Source of the DNA: Coxiellaceae bacterium UBA6002
Lineage (GTDB): Bacteria > Pseudomonadota > Gammaproteobacteria > UBA6002
Reading direction: 5' to 3'
DNA: 14,807 bases
Assembly: GCA_002429595.1 (NCBI GenBank)
Contig: DJAM01000163.1
Coordinates: forward strand, 1 to 14,807
Under the pieces are notes generated by a model, which was given only the letters and a program-made list of their open reading frames with translations, was not told the origin of the DNA and did no database searches. Below, piece after piece: positions 1 to 7,354 of the stretch. The position numbers and the translations under genes were made by a program. Numbering within the stretch: position 1 is the first letter of the stretch; each line of letters starts with the position of its first letter.

Positions 1-34
1 TGGGGATCCCTCAGGGTCAAGCACTATTTGACAA

Positions 35-694
35 TTAACCTTTTTGAATGCCCATTGCCTCTTTTTGTCTGAACTTTTCATTTTCGTCAGGTGTTAAGCC
101 AAGGACTTCTAAGCCTTTTTGCACAGCATTATCATAAGCGGAATAGCGCGCGTCCTCATCTTTTTGATCGCTAACATCTAATTTATCGCCACCGATCGCT
201 TTAAGCACTGTTGTGATAACTTCAAAAACTTTATCGGTCACGCCATTGGAAAAGATCTTGTTGTCCATCAAATCGAAGATAATTTTCTCGCCGCCTGCTA
301 GTTCCGCTTTGAATCCTTTTAATGTTTCTTCGAAATTTAGAATGGTATTGTCATCTGCGAAGTTACCAAGAACATTTTCTACAGTGTCTTTTGCTGCGGC
401 GCCGCCATCTTCTAAGGCTCCAAATTCATTCTCATAGAGATATTCGGCGCCACGTAACAAAAGATCCGTGATCCAGTGAGGTAATGCTGGTTCTGGTTGA
501 GCGGCTTGTTCCTCTTGCGCAATTAATTGTTCTTCTTCTTCAAAAGCAATTGCGTTATCAATTTCTTGATTTTGTTCATTCAACGCAGCTGCAGCTTCTT
601 CGGCTGCTTTTTTTTCGCGTTCTTTTTTCTGTAAGGCGCTTTCTTCTTGTGAAATTTCTTGTTCTACTGCTGCTTTCTTTGATTCATCGTTCAT
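35..694 (-). CDS. Unrecognised acidic protein with N-terminal coiled coil
   Basis: I do not recognise this 219-residue protein. Residues 1-67 are almost entirely Glu, Lys, Ala and Gln and should form a charged helix or coiled coil. A short Pro-containing hinge (about 67-73) leads to a probably helical globular part (about 74-205) with repeated acidic stretches. There is no cysteine, no signal peptide and no membrane segment, so it is probably soluble. The start ATG has GAGG eight bases upstream. It lies 22 bases downstream of def on the same strand and is probably the last gene of a prfC-def transcript, but nothing in it suggests a translation role. A secreted effector or a structural/cytoskeletal adaptor is conceivable given the composition; this is only inference. 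Confidence is high that it is a gene and low for any function. Confidence 0.8.
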   Translation of the reverse strand: MNDESKKAAVEQEISQEESALQKKEREKKAAEEAAAALNEQNQEIDNAIAFEEEEQLIAQEEQAAQPEPALPHWITDLLLRGAEYLYENEFGALEDGGAAAKDTVENVLGNFADDNTILNFEETLKGFKAELAGGEKIIFDLMDNKIFSNGVTDKVFEVITTVLKAIGGDKLDVSDQKDEDARYSAYDNAVQKGLEVLGLTPDENEKFRQKEAMGIQKG

Positions 695-716
695 AACTAT
701 AGCCTCGTGGTTAAAT

Positions 717-1256
717 TTAGCTTAAGCGCGTTCCAGTTTGCTGCATGAGTACTTGTATTTCATCTTCAAATCCAAAAAATTTTAAATCAGGAACTCGTTC
801 AATTAATAGTGTGCCTCTAAGATGATCCACTTCGTGTTGAATCACTTTGGCATGAAATCCTGATACAGTGTCTTCGACTTTCTCACCAGTTGCTGTAAAA
901 CCACTATAGGTGATTTGTACATATCTTCGTACCAACCCCCTAAGCTTTTTCAAACTTAAACAGCCTTCCCAATCCTCATAAGTTTCATCGCCTACAGCGT
1001 GATAGGATGGATTAATCAACGCCATTTCCGGAATCGATTTTGCATGTGGATAACGATCTGAATACGTAAAGCCAATCACAATAACGCATAGGGGCACACC
1101 AATTTGGGGTGCGGCAATGCCAACACCGCCGTTAGCTTTCATGGTGTCTTTCAAATCAATTATTAAATTAGTTAATTCGGGCGTATTAAATTCTGTAACA
1201 GGTTGAGCAGGTTCTCGAAGCGCATCATGTCCAATTCTTAATAGAGGCCGAATCAT
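717..1256 (-). CDS. def: Peptide deformylase
   Basis: Removes the N-formyl group from nascent proteins in the cytoplasm using a bound metal ion. All three family motifs are present: GVGIAAPQ at residues 44-51, EGCLS at 97-101 (metal-binding Cys) and HEVDH at 141-145 (two metal-binding His and the catalytic Glu), so it should be active. I chose the ATG at 1256, giving 179 residues, because GGAGGA lies nine bases before it. An in-frame GTG at 1265 overlaps the prfC stop (GTGA), but the same GGAGGA would touch it directly. It follows prfC rather than sitting beside fmt, the usual partner of the main bacterial deformylase gene, so this may be a second deformylase; the rest of the genome would decide. 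Confidence 0.95.
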   Translation of the reverse strand: MIRPLLRIGHDALREPAQPVTEFNTPELTNLIIDLKDTMKANGGVGIAAPQIGVPLCVIVIGFTYSDRYPHAKSIPEMALINPSYHAVGDETYEDWEGCLSLKKLRGLVRRYVQITYSGFTATGEKVEDTVSGFHAKVIQHEVDHLRGTLLIERVPDLKFFGFEDEIQVLMQQTGTRLS

Positions 1257-1261
1257 CTCAA

Positions 1262-2860
1262 TCACTCCTCCAATGAGCTATTTAATTCTCGAGTTTCCCG
1301 AAACTGAATATCGGGCCAACGTTCCTGAGTGAGATTTAAATTGATCATTGTGGGTGCAAGATAAGTTAAATTATCGCCAACATCTAACGCTAAATTATGT
1401 GCCAAATGTTGTTTGAATTCGTCTAATTTTTTACGATTATCCGAGCTAATCCAGCGAGCTGTAGACACGGCAACGTCTTCGTATTTGCATTCAACGTTGT
1501 ATTCATTTTTTAAGCGATAAGCGACTACGTCGAATTGCAGCACGCCAATGGCACCAAGAATTAATTCATTCGAATTAAGCGGTCGAAAGAATTGCGTTGC
1601 ACCTTCCTCTGAAAGTTGCAAGAGTCCCTTTTGTAAGGCTTTTAGTTTCAACGGATCTTTTAGTCGGACGCGACGAAAAATTTCAGGTGCAAAATAAGGT
1701 ATGCCAATAAATTGTAATTCTTCACCTTGAGTAAAAGTATCACCAATTTGGATGGTGCCATGATTGTGCAGGCCAATAATATCGCCTGGGTAGGCTTCTT
1801 CAATATGCTCTCGGTCACCAGCCATAAAGGTCAGGGCATTATGAATTTGAATATCACGTTTGATTCGAACGTGTTTCATTTTCATCCCTTTTTGATACTT
1901 GCCAGAGCACACTCTTAAAAAGGCGATGCGATCGCGATGAGCAGGGTCCATATTTGCTTGGATCTTAAACACAAAACCGGAGAAGTTAGCCTCTTGCGGT
2001 TGCACTTCTCGTTGAATGGTGGGTCTTGGTTGAGTGCAAGGAGCATAATTCACAAAAGTATCTAATAAATCTTTAACGCCAAAATTATTCATCGCCGAGC
2101 CGAAAAACACAGGAGTGAGTTGTCCAGCCAAATAGGCATCGTGATCAAAGGAATGACTTGCCCCAGCTACCAAGCTGATTTCGTCGCGTAATACGGTTGC
2201 TAAATCACCTAACGAATTATCTAATTCTATGTTGTCTAAGCCAGCGATGACCTGTCCTTGTTGGGCTCGCTCATTTTGTCCAGATTGATAAAAATGAAAT
2301 TCATTTTGTAAAAGATGATAAACACCTTTAAATGATTTACCCATGCCAAGTGGCCAAGTCACTGGTGAGCATTTTATTTTAAGTATCGATTCGATCTCAT
2401 CGAGGAGCTCAATTGGTTCGCGGGTATCGCGATCCATTTTATTGATAAAGGTAATAATCGGAATATTGCGTAAGCGACAAACTTCTAATAGCTTGATGGT
2501 TCTTGCTTCGACTCCTTTTGCAGCATCAATGACCATTAAAGCAGAATCGACCGCTGTTAGAGTTCGATACGTATCTTCGGAAAAGTCTTCATGGCCTGGG
2601 GTATCAAGAAGATTAATGATGTAATCTTGATAGGGAAACTGCATGACCGAGGTCGTCACGGAAATACCTCGTTGTTTTTCAAGTTCCATCCAATCGCTCG
2701 TGGCATGACGAGACGCTTTACGTCCCTTCACCGTTCCAGCTAGCTGAATTGCCCCACCAAATAACAGCAACTTTTCAGTAAGCGTCGTTTTACCGGCGTC
2801 AGGGTGAGAAATAATCGCAAAGGTGCGGCGTTTTTGTATTTCAGATAATAAATTAGACAT
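1262..2860 (-). CDS. prfC: Peptide chain release factor 3 (RF3 GTPase)
   Basis: RF3 is the class II release factor GTPase that drives RF1 and RF2 off the ribosome after peptide release. At 532 residues it matches the usual length (about 529). The GTPase motifs are complete: P-loop within SHPDAGKTT (18-26), the RGISVTTSV switch region (64-72), DTPGH (86-90) and NKMD (140-143). The downstream part continues with recognisable RF3 sequence, for example near GSAMNNFGVKDLLD, which separates it from EF-G and LepA. It is the first gene of the prfC-def-unknown cluster, and its TGA stop lies within the GTGA just ahead of def. No strong Shine-Dalgarno sequence precedes its ATG. A possible promoter lies about 30 bases upstream. 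Confidence 0.97.
   Translation of the reverse strand: MSNLLSEIQKRRTFAIISHPDAGKTTLTEKLLLFGGAIQLAGTVKGRKASRHATSDWMELEKQRGISVTTSVMQFPYQDYIINLLDTPGHEDFSEDTYRTLTAVDSALMVIDAAKGVEARTIKLLEVCRLRNIPIITFINKMDRDTREPIELLDEIESILKIKCSPVTWPLGMGKSFKGVYHLLQNEFHFYQSGQNERAQQGQVIAGLDNIELDNSLGDLATVLRDEISLVAGASHSFDHDAYLAGQLTPVFFGSAMNNFGVKDLLDTFVNYAPCTQPRPTIQREVQPQEANFSGFVFKIQANMDPAHRDRIAFLRVCSGKYQKGMKMKHVRIKRDIQIHNALTFMAGDREHIEEAYPGDIIGLHNHGTIQIGDTFTQGEELQFIGIPYFAPEIFRRVRLKDPLKLKALQKGLLQLSEEGATQFFRPLNSNELILGAIGVLQFDVVAYRLKNEYNVECKYEDVAVSTARWISSDNRKKLDEFKQHLAHNLALDVGDNLTYLAPTMINLNLTQERWPDIQFRETRELNSSLEE
1266..1271 (-). promoter_or_regulatory. Ribosome binding site deciding the def start
   Basis: GGAGGA on the minus strand lies inside the 3' end of prfC. 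It is nine bases before the ATG at 1256 and zero bases before the alternative GTG at 1265, which favours the ATG. Its position within prfC implies that def is translationally coupled to prfC. Confidence 0.7.
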
Positions 2861-2891
2861 TTTTAGTTAAGGGAAGGTTGTTAATCTATTA

Positions 2892-2920
2892 ATTATATTA
2901 AAATTTGCCGGTGAAATCGA
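2892..2920 (-). promoter_or_regulatory. Weak promoter candidate for prfC
   Basis: The minus strand reads TATAAT at 2897-2892, a perfect -10 box. The hexamer 17 bases upstream (TCGATT, 2920-2915) matches the -35 consensus at only three of six positions. The predicted leader to the prfC ATG would be about 25 bases. The call rests mainly on the -10 box in an AT-rich spacer. Confidence 0.3.
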
Positions 2921-2954
2921 GAATGTTTGCTCAAAAGAGCAATACATTGCATAC

Positions 2955-3063
2955 TTGTCATTACTGCGAAGGCGGGAATCCGTGTTTGATGCAGCTTGTT
3001 AGCATGGATCCCCGCCTTCGCGGGGATGACAAACGCGCGCGAATGGCATGCGCAGTAATGGCA
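2955..3063. repeat. Palindromic repeat element A
   Basis: An imperfect inverted repeat runs from 2955 to 3032. Both arms begin TTGTCAT when read inwards and share the core GCGAAGGCGGG, separated by a short loop containing TGCAGCT. To the right, two further degenerate copies of the arm end follow (3032-3048 and 3049-3063, both ending AATGGCA). The last one makes an exact 10-base inverted match, CGCAGTAATG at 3051-3060, with the left arm at 2959-2968. The element belongs to the small 'GGCGGGAATC' hairpin repeats scattered in many proteobacterial genomes. It occupies the spacer between divergent prfC and hemE and would put a stem-loop near the start of the hemE transcript, depending on the start site. 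Confidence 0.8.
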
Positions 3064-3092
3064 CAATATTAATCCCCTCACAAAGGTCGTAA

Positions 3093-4160
3093 ATGAATTC
3101 AATGCAGCATTCTCGTTTTCTATGCGCAATAGCTAAACAACCTGTTGACTGTACGCCAGTCTGGATCATGCGCCAAGCAGGTCGCTATCTGCCTGAATAC
3201 CGTGCAGTTCGTAGCCAAATCAAAGACTTTATGACGTTATGCAAGACGCCTGAGCGTGCCTGTGAAGTCACCTTACAACCTTTGGCACGATTTCCCTTGG
3301 ATGCGGCTATTATTTTTTCTGACATCTTAACCATTCCAGATGCGATGGGCTTGGGACTCTACTTTGAAAGTAATGAAGGACCAAAATTCAAACACAGTAT
3401 TCGTAGTATGCAGGATGTCAACGCCTTATCTCTTCCCAAGGTCGAACAAGATTTAGATTATGTCTTCGCTGCAATCAAATTAGTAACGGGAGAACTTCCA
3501 GGCCACATACCACTGATCGGTTTTTCCGGAAGTCCCTTTACACTCGCAACTTATATGGTTGAAGGGGGGGGTAGTAAAAATTTCCATCAAATAAGGCAAT
3601 TTCTTTATACTCAGCCAGAAGCAATGGAGCTCTTACTCGAAAAGTTGGTTATGGCCGTGACCGATTATTTAATTGGTCAAGTTGCTGCAGGTGCTCGAAC
3701 ACTAATGATATTTGATACATGGGGTGGTATTTTAACAACCGAAAATTATCAAAGATTTTCTTTGCAGCCCATGTCTAAAATCATTGCCAATGTTAAACAA
3801 CAGTATCCAGATATTCCGATTATTTTATTTACTAAAAATGGTGGCTTGTGGTTGCGTGAAATGAGTGATTCAGGCGCTGATGCGCTGGGACTAGATTGGA
3901 CTATTAATATTGGAAGAGCAAGGCAGTGGATCGGTGAAAAAGTTGCATTGCAAGGGAATATGGATCCCGCAATTTTATACTCGACGCCTGAGCGAATTCG
4001 GCAAGAAGTTGCTGCTATTCTCGATAGCTTCGGTCCGGGATCAGGACATATTTTTAATTTAGGTCATGGTATTCATCCCGATATACCGCCAGATAATGTG
4101 AAAGTGTTGGTGGATGCAGTACATGAATTAAGTCAGGTTAGGCGCATGGCAACACTATAA
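3093..4160 (+). CDS. hemE: Uroporphyrinogen decarboxylase
   Basis: Decarboxylates the four acetate side chains of uroporphyrinogen III to give coproporphyrinogen III in heme synthesis; cytoplasmic and cofactor-free. The 355-residue protein matches the family along its whole length: RQAGRYLPEYR at 27-37 (substrate-binding arginines), FSDILTIPDAMG with the key Asp77, SGSPFTLATYMVEGG with Tyr154, GNMDP near 289 and NLGHGIHPDIPP near 323-333. The ATG at 3093 has AAAGG six bases upstream; a second ATG lies three codons in. It is the first gene of a probable operon, with nine bases to the next start. A run of eight G at 3564-3571 encodes part of the conserved VEGGG motif. Confidence 0.97.
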   Translation: MNSMQHSRFLCAIAKQPVDCTPVWIMRQAGRYLPEYRAVRSQIKDFMTLCKTPERACEVTLQPLARFPLDAAIIFSDILTIPDAMGLGLYFESNEGPKFKHSIRSMQDVNALSLPKVEQDLDYVFAAIKLVTGELPGHIPLIGFSGSPFTLATYMVEGGGSKNFHQIRQFLYTQPEAMELLLEKLVMAVTDYLIGQVAAGARTLMIFDTWGGILTTENYQRFSLQPMSKIIANVKQQYPDIPIILFTKNGGLWLREMSDSGADALGLDWTINIGRARQWIGEKVALQGNMDPAILYSTPERIRQEVAAILDSFGPGSGHIFNLGHGIHPDIPPDNVKVLVDAVHELSQVRRMATL

Positions 4161-4169
4161 AGAGAACTC

Positions 4170-5573
4170 ATGGAAGAGACCACAGCAAAAACAATCTCTC
4201 TGACAACGGTGACAACGTTACTGATAATTCTACTTGAAGGCTTTGTCACTATCGCGGTTGAAATGCTAACCATACGACAGCTAATCACTGTGGTGGGTAA
4301 CAGCGTCATCATAACAAGTTTAATTATAGGGATCTTTTTACTGTTCTTGGCGCTTGGCTATTATAGAGGTGGTCAATACAAAGAAAATTACGCTTCAATA
4401 TTAAAACGTAACTTCGTCATTGCCGCATTTTTACTAGGCATTGGCCTTTCTTATACTTTTATACAATTGTTTTTTTATTTCTTGTTCACCCAATTACATT
4501 TGTTTGGCCTAGTTGCGCTAACGATTTATCTCTTATTAATTACTGCTCCTCTTGTTTATCTGCTCGGACAAACAGTGCCGATCACTACCAATTTATTTCG
4601 TTATGAGCACCACATAGGATCGATTAGCGGTAAAGTTCTGGCGTTAAGTACTGTGGGTTCATTTTTAGGTTCAATATTAAGCACTTTAGTGTTAATGAAC
4701 TTCTTTGGGGTGGCTTGGACAATTTATCTGAATTTTTTTCTGGTGCTGTTTTTGATAGGACTTTTGGTTGCATTTCCTAAAGATTGGTTTTTATCTCTGG
4801 GCTTAGGCATAGCTGCTATTGTCATTTATCTGCTCAATATTACGATGGAACATCGTTTGTTCGTAGCTACTAATAATTATGGCGATTACCAAATTTTCAA
4901 CAATATTTATTATCCACCAACTAATAGCGTTGGCAATTTATTGACCATCAACAATTCGGACAGTTCTTTTGTGTCGCTGGATAGAAAAGGTTTTCCTTAC
5001 ATTGAGCAAATAAAGCAAATATTGTTTCATGATTTGAACTTTAGAAATAAAGACATCCTAGTATTAGGGGCGGGTGGCTTTTCACTCTCGGCAGAATCAA
5101 ATTATACTAACCGCTTTTTGTACGTTGATATCGATGGCAGTTTACCTAAGATTGCTCGTCAAGGCTTTATCGATACCATTAATGGTCGTTTTGTTCACGA
5201 TGATGCTCGGAAATTTTTGATGAATACGACGGAAAGGTTTGATGCCATAGTGTCTGATGTGTACAGTAGTCGTTACACCATTCCATTTCATCTGGTCACA
5301 CAAGAATATTTTCAAAGTGTGCGTAACGTATTAAAACCTAATGGTGTGGCAGTTTTTAATATTATTGCCAATCCAAAGTTGCGAAATAATTATTCGAAGC
5401 GCATCGACAATACAATTCGCTCAGTATTTAAAGATTGCATGTCTTATGCAATACCGTATCGCGATGGGCTTGCGAATATCGTCTATGTTTGTCCACGTGA
5501 GAGTAATATTGACCGAACGATTTACACTGACAATAAGAATGCTGCGATGATTGATATTTATCAGAATAGATGA
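4170..5573 (+). CDS. Membrane protein with spermidine-synthase-like domain
   Basis: The 467-residue protein has two parts. Residues about 12-225 form roughly seven membrane helices, including a segment with ALGYYRGG (60-67) as in membrane-fused spermidine synthase homologues. Residues about 235-467 form a Rossmann methyltransferase-type domain with an AdoMet-like loop VLGAGG (298-303), an acidic strand end VDID (319-322) and a SpeE-like stretch DVYSSRYTIPFHLVTQEYF starting at Asp363. Bacterial SpeE normally has a second aspartate three residues after the first; here it is Ser366. The enzyme may therefore not make spermidine, and the natural substrate is unknown. It lies nine bases after hemE, and its TGA overlaps the ribosome binding site of the next gene, so it is cotranscribed and probably translationally coupled. 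Family assignment is fairly sure, function is not. Confidence 0.85.
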   Translation: MEETTAKTISLTTVTTLLIILLEGFVTIAVEMLTIRQLITVVGNSVIITSLIIGIFLLFLALGYYRGGQYKENYASILKRNFVIAAFLLGIGLSYTFIQLFFYFLFTQLHLFGLVALTIYLLLITAPLVYLLGQTVPITTNLFRYEHHIGSISGKVLALSTVGSFLGSILSTLVLMNFFGVAWTIYLNFFLVLFLIGLLVAFPKDWFLSLGLGIAAIVIYLLNITMEHRLFVATNNYGDYQIFNNIYYPPTNSVGNLLTINNSDSSFVSLDRKGFPYIEQIKQILFHDLNFRNKDILVLGAGGFSLSAESNYTNRFLYVDIDGSLPKIARQGFIDTINGRFVHDDARKFLMNTTERFDAIVSDVYSSRYTIPFHLVTQEYFQSVRNVLKPNGVAVFNIIANPKLRNNYSKRIDNTIRSVFKDCMSYAIPYRDGLANIVYVCPRESNIDRTIYTDNKNAAMIDIYQNR

Positions 5574-5575
5574 GG
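5572..5575 (+). promoter_or_regulatory. Ribosome binding site deciding the rubB-like start
   Basis: GAGG overlaps the TGA stop of the preceding gene and lies five bases before the ATG at 5581. It favours that start over the upstream ATG at 5551, which would add ten residues not expected in the family. Confidence 0.65.
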
Positions 5576-5580
5576 ATTGG

Positions 5581-6735
5581 ATGATACTTCCTATAGTAAT
5601 TATTGGTACTGGCTTAGCGGGTTACATGTTAGCCAAAGAAATAAGAAAACTTGATGCTGAAGTTCCATTAACTATTATCACTGCGAGTGATGGTTCATTC
5701 TACTCCAAACCATTACTGTCTACTTCTTTGACCGCCAAGCGCACTGTGACTCAAATACCAACTGCCGATGTTGCAACCATGGCAAAACAACTGAATGCTG
5801 ATATTCGCGTTGCCACAACGGTTAAGAAAATAAATCATGAACAAAAGCGACTTGAAACTCTGACGGATACCATTCATTACGAGAAACTGGTGATCGCAAC
5901 TGGCGCTTCTGTGATTCCGCCACCTTTATTAGGAGATGCCGTTGCGGATATTCTTTCGGTGAATGATCTGGAAGATTATGGTCGATTTTGTGAAATGATA
6001 ACCAACAAAAAGAAAATCGCAATTTTAGGTGCTGGCTTAGTTGGCTGCGAATTTGCCAATGATTTAACTAATATTGGTCACGAAGTGCATGTTGTCGATC
6101 CGGCTTTTTATCCACTGCAGCGCTTGTTACCTGAGGCGCTAGGAAGAATCTTTGAACAGGCTCTTAGAGAAAACGGTTTAACTTGGCACTTTGGTAAGTT
6201 AGTATCCGAGATTAATAAAACTGAAAACGGTTACAATTTAACGTTATCACACCAAGAAACATTGCAGGTAGATGCTGTGATGTCTGCAATTGGTCTTCGA
6301 CCCAATATTGATTTAGCGAAAACCTCTGGCATCAAAGCGAATTATGGTATTTTAGTTGATAACCATTTGGAAACTAGTGTTGCCGATATTTATGCAATGG
6401 GTGATTGCGCTGAAGTCAGTGGCTTAGTATTGTTTTTTGTTGCGCCTTTGTTACAGTGCGCGGCAGCGCTAGCTAAGACGCTGACGGGTAATCGTACCGA
6501 AGTAATTTATCCTGTCATGCCCGTGGTTTTAAAAACCCCATCCTGTCCGATTGTTATTGCATCACCACCCCGAAATGTATTGGGGAAGTGGACGATTGAG
6601 GGCGAAGGTAGAGATTTGAAGGCACTCTATTATGATGAGCATAATAATCTTTGTGGCTTTGCATTAACCGGTCGAAAAGTAATTGAAAAAAATGAATTGA
6701 TAAAAAAAGTCACACCGTTATCCAGCTATGTTTGA
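5581..6735 (+). CDS. rubB: Rubredoxin-NAD(+) reductase, FAD-dependent
   Basis: Flavoprotein that passes electrons from NAD(P)H to rubredoxin. The 384-residue protein closely resembles Pseudomonas RubB from memory: IVIIGTGLAGY (FAD-binding loop, 5-15), SFYSKPLLS (39-47), the second dinucleotide loop LGAGLVGCEFANDL (149-162), and YAMGDCAEVSGL (271-282) for the FAD ribityl region. The ATG at 5581 is preferred because the protein then begins directly with the first beta strand and GAGG lies five bases upstream. It is the third gene of the hemE operon. No rubredoxin gene is visible in the window, so the partner must be encoded elsewhere. Other pyridine-nucleotide disulphide-type reductases look similar, but the match here is specific. 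Confidence 0.88.
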   Translation: MILPIVIIGTGLAGYMLAKEIRKLDAEVPLTIITASDGSFYSKPLLSTSLTAKRTVTQIPTADVATMAKQLNADIRVATTVKKINHEQKRLETLTDTIHYEKLVIATGASVIPPPLLGDAVADILSVNDLEDYGRFCEMITNKKKIAILGAGLVGCEFANDLTNIGHEVHVVDPAFYPLQRLLPEALGRIFEQALRENGLTWHFGKLVSEINKTENGYNLTLSHQETLQVDAVMSAIGLRPNIDLAKTSGIKANYGILVDNHLETSVADIYAMGDCAEVSGLVLFFVAPLLQCAAALAKTLTGNRTEVIYPVMPVVLKTPSCPIVIASPPRNVLGKWTIEGEGRDLKALYYDEHNNLCGFALTGRKVIEKNELIKKVTPLSSYV

Positions 6736-6766
6736 TAATGTTGTACAAAGATCTTAAGGAAAATCC

Positions 6767-7354
6767 ATGTCTCTTTATACTGCTGTCTTAACGTTAATTT
6801 TAGTCATGGATCCGGTTGGCAATATTCCTCTCTTCATCTCAGTGTTAAAAGGTTTTGATCCAAAGCGTCAAAATTTCATCATTATCAGAGAAGCCGTTGT
6901 GGCTTTTGTTATTTTAATTTTATTTTTGTTCTTTGGTGGTTCTATCCTGCATGGGTTGAATATCACGACACCTGCCTTATATATTTCTGGTGGTATCATT
7001 TTATTTTTGATTACTATCCGAATGATCTTTCCTGTCGAGGAAAAACGATCGACCGAAAAAATTCAAGGCGAACCGTTTATTGTACCTCTGGCGGTACCTC
7101 TTACTGCGGGGCCTTCCGCTTTAGCAACGGTGCTACTATTTGCAACTCAAGAGCCAGGGAAAATGCATCTTTGGTTTCTGGCGATTTGCATTGCGTTTGC
7201 TATTTTTATCTTAATCATGCTTAGTTCGCGTTTTTTAATGCGGATCTTAGGGCAGAGAGGTTTGATTGCAATGGAACGATTGATGGGGATGGTGTTAACA
7301 ACTGTTGCGGTGCAAATGTTTTTACAAGGTATTAAGCTTTATTTGAATATGTAG
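6767..7354 (+). CDS. MarC family inner-membrane protein
   Basis: A 195-residue membrane protein with six predicted helices, roughly at residues 3-26, 42-62, 66-88, 105-125, 132-155 and 170-190. The family signatures are LVMDPVGNIPLFISVL near the start and PLAVPLTAGPSALATVLL in the middle; length is typical for MarC/YhgN proteins. The biochemical role of this family is unsettled; the old link to multiple antibiotic resistance was not upheld. The ATG has AAGGA six bases upstream. It lies 31 bases after the rubredoxin reductase gene and is probably the last gene of the hemE operon. Its TAG stop is immediately followed by the stop codon of the convergent aminotransferase gene, leaving no room for a terminator. 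Confidence 0.93.
   Translation: MSLYTAVLTLILVMDPVGNIPLFISVLKGFDPKRQNFIIIREAVVAFVILILFLFFGGSILHGLNITTPALYISGGIILFLITIRMIFPVEEKRSTEKIQGEPFIVPLAVPLTAGPSALATVLLFATQEPGKMHLWFLAICIAFAIFILIMLSSRFLMRILGQRGLIAMERLMGMVLTTVAVQMFLQGIKLYLNM

Noticed and set aside
2893..3129. 78-codon minus-strand frame over palindromic element A
   Set aside because: Its peptide contains the VIPAKAGI and RIPAFAVMTS strings that arise from translating this type of hairpin repeat; it also overlaps the start of hemE. It is a repeat artefact, not a gene.
5551..5580. Upstream ATG extension of the rubredoxin reductase
   Set aside because: It overlaps the preceding gene, adds ten residues ahead of the first beta strand, and lacks a ribosome binding site as good as that of the ATG at 5581.
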